Positions 25,518-34,075 of a stretch of DNA of 64,000 nt are shown here, piece after piece. Position 1 is the first letter of the stretch, and each line of letters opens with the position of its first letter. The stretch comes from Oscillospiraceae bacterium (GTDB lineage: Bacteria; Bacillota; Clostridia; Oscillospirales; Oscillospiraceae). The DNA lies in the NCBI GenBank assembly GCA_017538965.1, contig JAFYHU010000037.1:1-64000 (forward strand), given 5' to 3'. The notes under the pieces are model-generated. The model saw only the letters and a program-made list of their open reading frames with translations, was not told the origin of the DNA and searched no databases. Both the position numbers and the translations under genes were made by a program.

Positions 25518-26415
25518 AAATCTCAATCTCCGTCTTGAATCTGTTGACGCGCCCCCTGGCGCTCTCCCCCATCATCACCAGGCTCTTGATCTGATACGTC
25601 AGCAGCCAGGCAGCATTGCCGTATTCCGGCTGCTCCCTGATCATCTCCATCAGCCGCGGATACCATGTCTCCGTCTCCTCGATATACTCTTCTATCTTCT
25701 CCGGCGAGAAGGCCATCGCCATCGTGCTCAGGTTCTTGCACCGGTCGATGCATTTGACCATGCAGGCCTTTGGATTCTCCGCAATCGCGTCGAAATACTT
25801 CTTCGCCTCGTATCCTTCCTTCGGCTTGGATACCAGCGCCACGATTTCCTGCACTTCCCCGCACACCGGCATTTCCGCCGGCGGAATCCCGCAGTCCTCC
25901 GTGACATCATGCAGCAGCAGCGCGGCAAGCAGAATGTCGTCCTCCAGCCCCATGGCCAGCGCATGGCAGGTCATCGTAAGCGGATGCGAGATATACGGCA
26001 CATTCCCCGGACCTTTCCGGGGCTTCGTGTTCTTATGCTTCTCTTCGGCATACAGCAGCGCTTTCTGCGCCTCCGGGAAACGCCCGGAGGCAAATCTATC
26101 TCTCAGATATGCCGCCATCTGCACTTCATCGAAGATACGTCCGTCCGTCTCTGAAATCCAATTCATTGTCAGATAATCTCCCGTTTCCGCCAACGCATTA
26201 TATACCGCATCCTCGGATAATACCCCGCGCGGAAGATCCGTCGGGAGTTCTCCTGCTTCATCCGCTTCAAAGTCTTCGCGCCACAAAGGGCTGCGGTAAT
26301 ATTCATCCAGCAATCGGATATCTTCCCGTACATCTCCGGAGCCTGTCTCCAGCCACTCCGTAATCCGGTTCAGCCGAGCTTCCATCTCCCTTATGCGTTG
26401 AATCCTGTCATTCAT
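25492..26415 (-). CDS. DUF4298 domain fused to an RSH-type HD domain
   Basis: A 307-residue protein. Residues 1-75 match DUF4298 (LLDEYYRSPLWREDFEADEA, then LPRGVLSEDAVYNAL). Residues 115-290 are an HD domain like the hydrolase part of RelA/SpoT proteins: HPLTMTCHAL, then LAALLLHDVTED with the H-D pair, then KCIDRCKNLSTM. The synthetase domain is absent, so it may be a small (p)ppGpp or other nucleotide hydrolase. Upstream the ribosome site is weak, suggesting coupling to the preceding gene. Confidence 0.75.
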   Translation of the reverse strand: MNDRIQRIREMEARLNRITEWLETGSGDVREDIRLLDEYYRSPLWREDFEADEAGELPTDLPRGVLSEDAVYNALAETGDYLTMNWISETDGRIFDEVQMAAYLRDRFASGRFPEAQKALLYAEEKHKNTKPRKGPGNVPYISHPLTMTCHALAMGLEDDILLAALLLHDVTEDCGIPPAEMPVCGEVQEIVALVSKPKEGYEAKKYFDAIAENPKACMVKCIDRCKNLSTMAMAFSPEKIEEYIEETETWYPRLMEMIREQPEYGNAAWLLTYQIKSLVMMGESARGRVNRFKTEIEICGESYCST

Positions 26416-26431
26416 TGTTCAAATTGGTGGA

Positions 26432-26707
26432 TCATCTCCGGCCTTCCTCATTCCATGCCAAGCTTTTATAAAACGGGGAACGATTTTCCCTGCCCGGTTC
26501 CGTTCTCTTTTCTATTATCATCTCTCTCGATCCTTCTTCCAGGGAATTAAGATCATCGTAATGGATATGGCTTCCGGGTACGGTGTCCGCCAGAGCAGTC
26601 ATCTGCCCCGCCAGAGAAAGAAGTCCTTCTTTATTCGCCGTTATAACCACCGTGCCATTGTCAACACTCACATGTATTTCAAATCCGTCGATCCATTGAA
26701 TTTCCAT
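26432..26707 (-). CDS. Imm32-like immunity protein
   Basis: A 91-residue protein with ANKEGLLSLAGQMTALAD, then GSHIHYDDLNSLEEGSREM and IIEK. This is the pattern of the Imm32 family, small proteins that protect against polymorphic toxins. No toxin gene is visible next to it, so it may be an orphan immunity gene or have another role. Confidence 0.65.
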   Translation of the reverse strand: MEIQWIDGFEIHVSVDNGTVVITANKEGLLSLAGQMTALADTVPGSHIHYDDLNSLEEGSREMIIEKRTEPGRENRSPFYKSLAWNEEGRR

Positions 26708-26716
26708 ATCGTCTCT

Positions 26717-26914
26717 CTATTCTCGTCTCTCCGTCGCTTCTCGGGGCCTATCCGCTTCTCCCATCTTCTCGATCAGATCATGGAGGCTCTTATCATGCTG
26801 CGCCTGCGTGATCGCGCCATGTTCCAGAAACAGATCCAGCAGCTCCTTCTGTCGGAGAAAGAGCTCGTGATTCTTCCTCCGCTTTTCATCGTCTTTCACC
26901 TGGTTATTTCCCAT
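26717..26914 (-). CDS. Small helical protein of unknown function
   Basis: A 65-residue charged protein (EKRRKNHELFLRQKELLDLF, then LEHGAITQAQHDKSLHDL). It looks like a single long helix pair and resembles small clostridial proteins of unknown role. The ATG follows GGAGGAG. It is packed between genes on the same strand with 9 and 25 bp gaps. Confidence 0.6.
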   Translation of the reverse strand: MGNNQVKDDEKRRKNHELFLRQKELLDLFLEHGAITQAQHDKSLHDLIEKMGEADRPREATERRE

Positions 26915-26939
26915 TACTCCTCCGATCCCCCGTATCGAT

Positions 26940-27140
26940 TTACCATCTCCAGGGATTGTTTTTGTATTTCTCCAGGTTATAGCCTTCTTTATGGGCGATT
27001 TGAAGCAGTTCGGATTCCGAGGCTCTTTCCACCTTGCCGAGATCCATAACCGCCATCGGAAAGCCGCTGCACATGGCCGTCCCGTAATTGTCCATCAGAT
27101 CGCTTCTGAGTCTGTCGTAATCCAAATCGTCAAAGTCCAT
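26940..27140 (-). CDS. Small conserved protein of unknown function
   Basis: A 66-residue acidic protein: YDRLRSDLMDNYGTAMCSGF, then PMAVMDLGKVERASESELLQ and IAHKEGYNLEKY. GGGAGATGGG precedes the ATG. I recall similar unnamed proteins in Bacillota. A fragment of a relative lies near 21925. Confidence 0.6.
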   Translation of the reverse strand: MDFDDLDYDRLRSDLMDNYGTAMCSGFPMAVMDLGKVERASESELLQIAHKEGYNLEKYKNNPWRW

Positions 27141-27203
27141 TTTCCCATCTCCCTGTTATTTTTATTCCAAATATCTTGTATGTTTATTTTCCCATGCTTC
27201 TGT

Positions 27204-27371
27204 TTACGCCATCACAAACTGAAAGTTTTCCAATTTCAGCTTGCTTCCTTCGTCGGTCTCCATCGGCAGCAAAGCTCGAGCAATAAAAAACGGTTCTTCC
27301 TCTGCGCTTGTACATGTAAGCCAGGCATAGTCTCCGTCAATCCGGCTGACGACAAAATACTTCGTTTCCAT
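27204..27371 (-). CDS. DUF3006-like small protein
   Basis: A 55-residue protein: METKYFVVSRIDGDYAWL, then EEPFFIARALLPMETDEGSK. The R-I-D-G-D-Y-A start and the A-L-L-P...EG pattern resemble DUF3006, a small beta-barrel family of unknown function. It heads a same-strand run of small genes ending at 24378. Confidence 0.55.
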   Translation of the reverse strand: METKYFVVSRIDGDYAWLTCTSAEEEPFFIARALLPMETDEGSKLKLENFQFVMA

Positions 27372-27536
27372 TGATATGACCTTTCCTTTCCCTGTTCTCT
27401 ATGTTTCTCTTGTTTTGTATTTTATCATAGCCCCTGTCTCAAACCAATAAAAGCAGATGCAAATTGCTGAATATATGATTCAAAATTGATTCGTCGAGTT
27501 CTATATTAAATATTTTATTCCCCGATTGAAAGCGCA

Positions 27537-29108
27537 TTATGTGTTATATTGGAAATTAGGCTTGCCTGGAAAAGCATGTTCTCCCATTTCTATGCCATTC
27601 CACTGAGCCATTGACCCATCGTAGAAAACTTCTGTTAGAGAATCACATCCGAAAAAGGCATAATCGCCAATACTCGTCACACTATTAGGGATACTCACAG
27701 TTCTTAAAGAGCTGCATCTTGAGAAAGTACTGCCTTCGATACTTGTCACTCCTCGGGGAATACTGATACCTTTCAGAGAACTACATTCAGCAAAGGCGGC
27801 TCCTCCGATTCTTTTCACATTTTTTGGAATGCTGATTACTGTCAAAGAACTACATCTTGGAAAAGAGTTTCCCTCAATACTGTTCAAACTTTCAGGAAGC
27901 GATATACGTGACAACGATCTGCAATCGGAAAAAGCCTGCATCTCAATGCTCGTTACTCCCTCAGGTATAGATACATCTGTTAGAGAACTGCATCCATCAA
28001 AAGTGCCTCGTTTAATTATTGTAATTCCGCTTGGTATATTTATGCTCTTCAAAGAACTACAGCCGCAAAAGGCAGCTAAACCCAGTTCCGTCAACTTATC
28101 CGATAACAATAGCGTCACTAAAGATTGGCATTTCATGAATGCAAGATCTTCAATACTTGTTACGCCTTTAGCACTTACACTCATTAAAGTGTTACAATTC
28201 AAGAAAGTGCCGCCTTCAATACTCGTCACACCTTCTGGAATGATTATGCTTGTCAAGAAACTGCATCCGTCAAACGCACCTCCGCCAATACTCGTCACAC
28301 TGTCTGGGATGGTCACATTATTTAAAGTGCTGCATCCTTTAAATGCAGAAGGTCCAATAGTAGTTACTGTTTTTCCTTCAATCATTGATGGAATCTCAAC
28401 AGTAACAACGTTCTTATCGCAATCAATAACAGAGGCATAATTCTCATATACCGTATAAGTCAGACCATCCTTCATTTTCTCATAAGGGTAAGATGGAGAT
28501 GTTACTTCTTCCTGAAAGATAAATATCGCAGGATTAATCAAATCATTAATGCTCTTTAGCAAAAACTCCTTGTTGGTATATACAATAATAGCCAATACAA
28601 TTAATGCGATAATGCCGAAGATAGTATTTTGATTCTTTTTTGCATTGTTGGGTTTCGATATGGGTTTTGAAACCTCTTTCTCTTTTTGCTTTATAGTATC
28701 ATTTTTTGCTGATTGCAATTGGTCCATTTTGACCGCAGAAGGCTCTGGAACCCTATCAATATGTTCAATTGTCTCCTTTATCCGGTCATCAGCAGTTTCT
28801 ATTCTATTGTCTGGAATATGTTTCTCTACTTCATCCAAAAACTTTGAATACAGAGAAATAGCTGGCACCAACTCTGTTACTAATGATTTGTGAGTAAGCT
28901 GAAAGGATCTCATAGTCATCAGTTTTGCAGATGTTATCGAGAAATCTATTTCATTATCTACATTCCAGAATGAATCAGCTATTATCCCTCGATTGAGTGC
29001 GACGGCCGATGCTTCTTCAATTGCTGAAACAATCCTTGCAATATCTGATGATGCTATTCCTTGTCCATCAAGCCACTTTACAAAATCCTGTTTTCTATTG
29101 TTCTTCAT
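27537..29108 (-). CDS. BspA-like leucine-rich repeat protein with a membrane anchor
   Basis: A 523-residue protein. Residues 1-90 are a helical domain (FVKWLDGQGIASSDIARIVS), 90-155 a charged linker, 160-180 a transmembrane helix (IFGIIALIVLAIIVYTN), and from about 225 to the end there are about 12 LRR_5 repeats of 23 residues (C-S-x-L-x-x-V-x-I-P-x-x-V-T-S-I-G-x-x-A-F). Such repeats mediate surface binding in gut bacteria. The N-terminal domain would be cytoplasmic and the repeats outside. The ATG at 29108 follows AGGTG. The DNA is more AT-rich than neighbouring housekeeping genes, which suggests transfer. Confidence 0.85.
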   Translation of the reverse strand: MKNNRKQDFVKWLDGQGIASSDIARIVSAIEEASAVALNRGIIADSFWNVDNEIDFSITSAKLMTMRSFQLTHKSLVTELVPAISLYSKFLDEVEKHIPDNRIETADDRIKETIEHIDRVPEPSAVKMDQLQSAKNDTIKQKEKEVSKPISKPNNAKKNQNTIFGIIALIVLAIIVYTNKEFLLKSINDLINPAIFIFQEEVTSPSYPYEKMKDGLTYTVYENYASVIDCDKNVVTVEIPSMIEGKTVTTIGPSAFKGCSTLNNVTIPDSVTSIGGGAFDGCSFLTSIIIPEGVTSIEGGTFLNCNTLMSVSAKGVTSIEDLAFMKCQSLVTLLLSDKLTELGLAAFCGCSSLKSINIPSGITIIKRGTFDGCSSLTDVSIPEGVTSIEMQAFSDCRSLSRISLPESLNSIEGNSFPRCSSLTVISIPKNVKRIGGAAFAECSSLKGISIPRGVTSIEGSTFSRCSSLRTVSIPNSVTSIGDYAFFGCDSLTEVFYDGSMAQWNGIEMGEHAFPGKPNFQYNT

Positions 29109-29226
29109 AGCTGGCACCTTATTCTTTCATGGCACTTCACATAGATACGGGAATGGTCTTCCGTCTTATTCCCTCACTTTGCTGCGGCTCCGCTCTGTAG
29201 GGGATATTCTGAAATCATTTCGTTTG

Positions 29227-30111
29227 TCAATCTTTGGATTCATCAACCAGAGTAAATCCAATATTTGTTCCGCCATCTGACAGCTTAATGAACTGTCCAT
29301 CTTTTATCTTGTATTTTTGGATTCCTTCTCCCGGTGCCAGAACTAATGGTGTTTCACAACCTTCTGTGATATATTCATCCCACTTTTCACCGGCTTTGAT
29401 GCCACCGTACTCTGTTACTTGTGTAGTGATACTGTCCGATAGATTTATGACGCTATATGTCCCTTCAGGTAAATAGAACGCATAAAACGAGTTTTCTAAT
29501 TCGGTTCCCTCATCCAAAGTCAGTTTTTCACCGTATTCACCAGCCTCATTCCATGACAAAAGAAAGTCCGGCTTTTCATTTGTGCTGCTCTTTCCGGAAG
29601 CGGTGGAAGCAGCAGAAGTTTGTGGAGGAGACTGTTTTGTCGAAGATGTTGAGAGGGATGTGCTCGAAGATTCATTGGAATAAGCAAAACCGAAGAATAC
29701 AATCCAGGCTAGAGCAATCAGTAATGCTCTCAGGAACATATTCATATCCTTTTTGCGCAGGATCAAAATCGTTAATGGAACAGGGAAAATGAAAATCCAG
29801 CCTAAAACCCATAGCCATGTTTTCCGTTTCTTCGGCTGAGCAGGAGCTCCGTCAGCAAACCAGGTACAGCCGCAGTCTCTGCAGACGCCAACCGTTCTAT
29901 AAACCACTCGATTTACGTTCTTCTCTCTTACTTCACCTTGTTTTTCTCGCCTGAAAGTGATATTCCTACTTCCGCATTTTGAGCATCTTTGGTTTGACTC
30001 CGGCGTCGTGTCGCCAACATTGTTGACGACGTTTGATGTCTGCACAATCTCAGAACCGCAGTATTCGCAAATGGGTGGTCTTGTTTCAGCCCCGCAATAT
30101 GGACACTTCAC
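29227..30111 (-). CDS. Zinc-ribbon membrane protein
   Basis: About 294 residues. A first ribbon (CPYCGAETRPPICEYCGSE) and a second (CSKCGSRNITF...CRDCGC) bind zinc. Two hydrophobic helices follow (about 100-145), then a Ser/Thr-rich linker and an outer beta-rich domain with GTYSVINLSDSITTQVTEYG. A GTG at 30111 preceded by GGCGG is chosen because MKCPYCG is the usual start of such proteins; a TTG lies at 30129. It sits in the same-strand cluster of envelope proteins. Function unknown. Confidence 0.75.
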   Translation of the reverse strand: MKCPYCGAETRPPICEYCGSEIVQTSNVVNNVGDTTPESNQRCSKCGSRNITFRREKQGEVREKNVNRVVYRTVGVCRDCGCTWFADGAPAQPKKRKTWLWVLGWIFIFPVPLTILILRKKDMNMFLRALLIALAWIVFFGFAYSNESSSTSLSTSSTKQSPPQTSAASTASGKSSTNEKPDFLLSWNEAGEYGEKLTLDEGTELENSFYAFYLPEGTYSVINLSDSITTQVTEYGGIKAGEKWDEYITEGCETPLVLAPGEGIQKYKIKDGQFIKLSDGGTNIGFTLVDESKD

Positions 30112-30196
30112 GTGATTTCCGCCTTTCAATTGGATTTCTTTTTTGTTTTCAACTATATAATCTACACATTAGCCCAAGGCTTCCGCTATTCATGTG

Positions 30197-31345
30197 CTAC
30201 TGCGGCCGACAATTTTCACATGCTGTCTTTCCTTGACGAATAGCCTCTTCCCTGGTAACTTGACGTGCTTTACTTGGATCCATACGTCCACAGTTTGGTA
30301 TGCGGTGATAACAATCCCCCGAAGCGGAAAGCCAAACCAAATTCGATTGATCTTGTTGTGTATAGGATGAGGAAGCTGTACTGCTCGCACCGTTTGCTGT
30401 ATTATCTGCCAAATGCCAATTGGAAACTTCTTGTTCGGAAGAATTGTTGCTCTGTACGGCTGTTTCCACTGGATGATCGTCTAGTATATAAGAGGATGAA
30501 ACACTATTGCCCACACTATTTGCTGAGTTCTCTGCCAAATTCAAATTTGCGTCTGTTGTCTGTGATTTAGATCCAGGGTAACGGTGATAATAGATTTCAT
30601 CACCGTTCATATTCATATAATGAATTCCTATGACATCATTCTTGTTACCGGAATTTGCATTCTTCTGTGCAAAATCATATAATTGTGCTTCAGCGATCTC
30701 TTCTGCTCTCCCCCAGTTCGCCGCATCATTAATCACTACCGTGAAGGAAGAGCAGTCTTCATTCGCTTTAACAGAGACATAGCGACGATAGATTTGCGCA
30801 ATCTCTTCAAGTTCATCATAATTGTTTTGGTGATCACCTGAACTGCCAGCAAGGTTCCCATATGAGGAGCTACTTTCTGGTGGGCTATTATCTGCAGCAG
30901 TTGACAAGACTACAGAGCCATTATAGCTATGAGAGTAAACTTCATCGCCGTTCATATTCATATAATGGATGCTGATGATACCATTTTTGTTGCCGGAATT
31001 AGCATGCTTCTGTGCGAAGTCATACAATTGTGCTTCGGCGATCTCTTCTGCCCTGCCCCAGTTTGCTGCATCATTAATCACTACCGTGAAGGCGGAACAG
31101 TCTTCATTCGCTTTAACAGAGACATAGCGACGATAGGTTTGCGCAATCTCTTCAAGTTCATCATAAGCATTTTGGTGATCACCCGCGCTGTTATCTCCAA
31201 AAGCAGTAGACGGGAAGCTGAAGAACACAAACAGCAAGGTAAAGATGAGAACTACTACGGTATTGAGCCTACGCGCATACTTGATTATTGAGTTTTGAGG
31301 TAGGGCCGAATTGGCAGCCATCCACTGTTCAATATGGGTAATCAT
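30197..31345 (-). CDS. Secreted protein with a duplicated domain and a C-terminal Cys/His motif
   Basis: A 382-residue protein with a hydrophobic signal or anchor at 27-48. Two nearly identical domains of about 100 residues follow (about 55-150 and 168-260), each containing YDELEEIAQ-x-YRRYVSV, EDCS-x-FTVVINDAANWGRA and HYMNMNGDE. After a Ser/Asn-rich linker the end reads CYHRIPNCGRM...GKTACENCRPQ, a possible zinc site shared with the next two genes. The DNA duplication (about 330 bp) is recent. Function unknown. Confidence 0.75.
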   Translation of the reverse strand: MITHIEQWMAANSALPQNSIIKYARRLNTVVVLIFTLLFVFFSFPSTAFGDNSAGDHQNAYDELEEIAQTYRRYVSVKANEDCSAFTVVINDAANWGRAEEIAEAQLYDFAQKHANSGNKNGIISIHYMNMNGDEVYSHSYNGSVVLSTAADNSPPESSSSYGNLAGSSGDHQNNYDELEEIAQIYRRYVSVKANEDCSSFTVVINDAANWGRAEEIAEAQLYDFAQKNANSGNKNDVIGIHYMNMNGDEIYYHRYPGSKSQTTDANLNLAENSANSVGNSVSSSYILDDHPVETAVQSNNSSEQEVSNWHLADNTANGASSTASSSYTQQDQSNLVWLSASGDCYHRIPNCGRMDPSKARQVTREEAIRQGKTACENCRPQ

Positions 31346-31408
31346 CTCTGGTCGTCCTCTTTCAATGCTACTCTCAAATCTCTTCTCTCTTTGTGCCCGT
31401 AAAAAGTC

Positions 31409-32128
31409 TTATGGATGGCAGTTTCCGCATGGACTGTAGCCCATTGCAATGATTTCACTTCTCGTGCCATCATAATATGATTTGTTCTTTTCCTTCATCT
31501 GTTTTACGCTCTTGCAATCCGGATAATGGAACTTCTTTGTGTTTGTATTCAGAATATAACTGTATGTCGCTTCAGATTTTGTCGGAGTTGGCGTTGGGGT
31601 CGGTGTCGGGACAACTTTTGTCTGAGGAACAGATGACGAGGTTGACCCGGATTTATACGGATTAGCCTGAGTCTCCTCCAGCAGAAGCAGCGAAGTCATG
31701 CCAACGTCTGAACTTGAAATCAGATCGCCTTTTTTGTTCTTATACTCAACCCGAATTCCTTTGTTCTCTTCCGCCAGATAGGCTGCCATCTGATCTCGCA
31801 TCTCATACATCCGGTTTTCGGCTGCTTTTTCTTCATTTGTGAGAGTCGAGCTGTTCACTGTAACGGTAAACACAGTACACCCATCATCAGGTTCTATTGA
31901 CTCTATATGCTGAAAGCCCAAAGACATGTCATCGAGCTCGGTTTGAATCGCTTCGTGCACTTTGGCCAGCAAGTCAAGATATTCAGAGATTGTCAGATCA
32001 TAAGAAGTCTTTCCATCTATGCTGAGCTCTGAAGGCACAGTTAATTGTACTGCACCGGCAGCAAAAGCAGGTACTATCTGTATGATCAGCAAAAGCATGA
32101 GCAAGAATGAAATAACTCTCTTTTCCAT
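31409..32128 (-). CDS. Secreted protein related to the duplicated-domain protein
   Basis: A 239-residue protein with a signal peptide (MEKRVISFLLMLLLIIQIVP). One copy of the neighbour's domain is recognisable (DDGCTVFTVTVN, then EEKAAENRMYEMR and VEYKNKKGDLISS). A linker of Thr/Pro repeats (PTPTPTPTPTKSE) leads to the C-terminal motif KFHYPDCKSV...GYSPCGNCHP. The ATG at 32128 follows AGGAG at 7 nt. Confidence 0.72.
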   Translation of the reverse strand: MEKRVISFLLMLLLIIQIVPAFAAGAVQLTVPSELSIDGKTSYDLTISEYLDLLAKVHEAIQTELDDMSLGFQHIESIEPDDGCTVFTVTVNSSTLTNEEKAAENRMYEMRDQMAAYLAEENKGIRVEYKNKKGDLISSSDVGMTSLLLLEETQANPYKSGSTSSSVPQTKVVPTPTPTPTPTKSEATYSYILNTNTKKFHYPDCKSVKQMKEKNKSYYDGTRSEIIAMGYSPCGNCHP

Positions 32129-32138
32129 TTTCAATCTC

Positions 32139-33122
32139 CTATGGTTTGCAGTTTCCGCACGGTTGATAGCCTTCCGCTATGACTCTCTCGCGTGTCCAGT
32201 CCACATCCATGCGGTTTTTGGCTTTCATATCTCCTACCGATTTGCAGTCAGGGTAATGGAATTTCCCGGTGTTTTTATTCAATACATAAGTCACCGTAAT
32301 ACTCTCCGGTTCTGGCTCTGGCTCCGTCTCTTCTGCTGGAATGGATCGGATTGCTTCCTCCTCTCCATCTACAAAATCGTCTAATGCAAAAAATGTCCCT
32401 GTTCTTCTGCTTTCTCCGGTTGCGTAATCAATCTCTATTCCCGGCTGGATATTATAGAGGAAAAGATTACAGCAGATCCCGTCAACATCGGTTTCCATAC
32501 TCAGAGCTTCGATCTGGACACCAAACGGGACAAGATCATCTCCATGGTAAAACGGTGTAACACGATACAGGACATGGTGACCGGTTTCCTCGATATACAT
32601 CTCTATCGCCGTCTCTACCATCACCATAGAACCTGCATTCATGAGTCTCGTACCGGTGATCAGATTCTCCGGTGATCCGTTATCTCCGCAAAGCAGAAAT
32701 CCGATCAGGTGAGAACGATTGAACAAATTGCCTCCGTCAACCAGATCCTCATAGCGGGTACTCTGCCATCCGGAAGGCGTGACATTGCCAATTGGCTTTC
32801 GGACATCCTTCGGAAGAGTTTCCGGGCCGAGGCAGGCATAAGCCGGTCCGGTTCGTCCGAGCTCATCCAGTTCGCTGAAAAGCACAAATGGGAATGTGGT
32901 ATGCTGCCAAACGGCAAAATCCGGGATGCCGTCGTTAATATCCAAATAATAGTCCGATCCTTCTGTATATGCTGGGATATCCTGTTCTTTAAGTTTAGAT
33001 AATGGAAAACTTTCCTCAGCTGATGCGCAGTTTAAACTGAGGCATAATACTATGATGAGACAAGATACAAGCGTTATTATCTTTTTTATTCTGTTGTGGT
33101 GGATATAAACTGTTTTATTCAT
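32139..33122 (-). CDS. Secreted DNA/RNA non-specific endonuclease (EndA/NucA type) with C-terminal Cys/His motif
   Basis: A 327-residue protein with a signal peptide (about 14-37). The nuclease domain shows NRSHLIGFLLCGDNGSPENL and ITGTRLMNAGSMVMVE, the beta-beta-alpha metal finger of EndA-like nucleases; the usual DRGH is NRSH here, as in streptococcal EndA relatives. After an acidic Pro/Glu linker, KFHYPDCKSV...GYQPCGNCKP repeats the ending of the two neighbouring proteins. A role in degrading or taking up external DNA is likely from the family. Confidence 0.82.
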   Translation of the reverse strand: MNKTVYIHHNRIKKIITLVSCLIIVLCLSLNCASAEESFPLSKLKEQDIPAYTEGSDYYLDINDGIPDFAVWQHTTFPFVLFSELDELGRTGPAYACLGPETLPKDVRKPIGNVTPSGWQSTRYEDLVDGGNLFNRSHLIGFLLCGDNGSPENLITGTRLMNAGSMVMVETAIEMYIEETGHHVLYRVTPFYHGDDLVPFGVQIEALSMETDVDGICCNLFLYNIQPGIEIDYATGESRRTGTFFALDDFVDGEEEAIRSIPAEETEPEPEPESITVTYVLNKNTGKFHYPDCKSVGDMKAKNRMDVDWTRERVIAEGYQPCGNCKP

Positions 33123-33136
33123 GCATAATGATATAT

Positions 33137-33376
33137 CTACGATAATTCCTCCAAATACCTTACCGGCATTCCCTTGGCCGTTGCATATTCTATTTCCGAA
33201 CGCGTGCTGGAACCAATATAGCCGCCAACATTGATAACATAAATCTCATCCGCCATATCGATCTTCCGCTTATGCATGTCGTCCAGCATTTCCTTCGTGC
33301 CTTCTGTCCAAACTTCTTCATCTCCGGAATGTCCGAACAGGCCTACGCTGATGACGATATTCCCTTCCAGCGTCAA
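33137..33376 (-). pseudogene. 5'-truncated nucleoside 2-deoxyribosyltransferase-like (DUF4406-type) gene
   Basis: The frame (LTLEGNIVISVGLFGHSGDE, then EMLDDMHKRKIDMADEIYVI, then GGYIGSSTRSEIEYA) matches the C-terminal two thirds of a small Rossmann-type family common in Bacillota. The N-terminal strand with the nucleotide-binding start is missing and is replaced by an unrelated frame, so only a TTG start is left. Probably inactive. Confidence 0.6.
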
Positions 33377-33465
33377 CCGCTTGTTTCTCTGATTTCCTCG
33401 ATTGCAATATCGTTATTAAGAATATTTTGGCGGTCAATACGAGATGTTGTAAGTTCTTTCGTCAC
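33373..33465 (-). pseudogene. N-terminal fragment of a RhuM-like / phage-type protein
   Basis: A GTG with GGGAGA upstream opens TTSRIDRQNILNNDIAIEEI, then RETSG and a stop that is created exactly where the DUF4406-type fragment begins. The start resembles virulence RhuM-like DNA-binding proteins (from memory). The two fragments mark a deletion junction. Confidence 0.45.
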
Positions 33466-33510
33466 TGATTTCTTCTCCCTTTATCGTCATGGTATAGTAT
33501 CATCCGGTTA

Positions 33511-33591
33511 TCAGAAGATGAGCTTCCGGACATCCCCGGCAAACTCCGCATTCAGCTTATCCGTGATCTGTTTGAAATTCATTTCCGCCAT
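33511..33591 (-). pseudogene. N-terminal fragment resembling a BREX PglZ phosphatase
   Basis: MAEMNFKQITDKLNAEFAGD followed by VRKLIF and a stop. PglZ proteins of BREX loci commonly start with such a helix leading into R-K-[LI]-[IV]-F-W-Y-D. Here the frame ends at F. Only 26 codons remain, so the call rests on a short match from memory. Confidence 0.4.
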
Positions 33592-33604
33592 ACAGTGCAC
33601 CTCT

Positions 33605-34017
33605 CGGGTAGTTCGGGTAGATTTCTGTGCTGGTTTATGTGTCAGTTTGGCTGGTTTCTGTGTTAGTTTCTGTGTTAGTTTTCCGGTTTCTGTGTTAGTT
33701 TTCCGGTTTCTGTGCTAGTTTTCCCGGTTTCTGTGCTAGTTGGGGGTTTGGTTGGTTTGGTTGGTTTGGATAGGAGTTTGGTTAGTCTATTATGATTGGG
33801 GTCACGAACGGGGTCATTGGGGTCATGAATGGGGTCATTGGGGTCTCATGCAAGTTACCGGCAAGTTAAACTATGCCCCAGTTTACGGGCTTTTACGTCT
33901 CTCAAAACCCGCTCAGGCAAGTTATAGACAAGTTAAACCATGCCCAATTTACGGGCCTTCTCGTCCCTCAGACCCCGTTCGTGCAAGTTACCGGCAAGTT
34001 AAATCACGCCCAAATTG
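33605..34017. repeat. Iterated short-repeat region (minisatellite-like, includes family E)
   Basis: TTTCTGTGTTAGTTTTCCGG recurs about four times, then GGTTTGGTT, then GGGGTCATGAATGGGGTCATT three times, then three copies of CAAGTTACCGGCAAGTTAAA with ATGCCC spacers (33848-34016). No credible gene lies in 33592-34075. Confidence 0.7.
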
Positions 34018-34075
34018 GAATATGTTTCATGTATCGAGATTTATTCATCGCGCTCGAAGACGGTTACTCCGTTCT

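Noticed and set aside
33605..34017. Possible CRISPR array
   Set aside because: Units are 20-22 bp, adjoin without unique spacers and drift in sequence; no cas genes are in the window.
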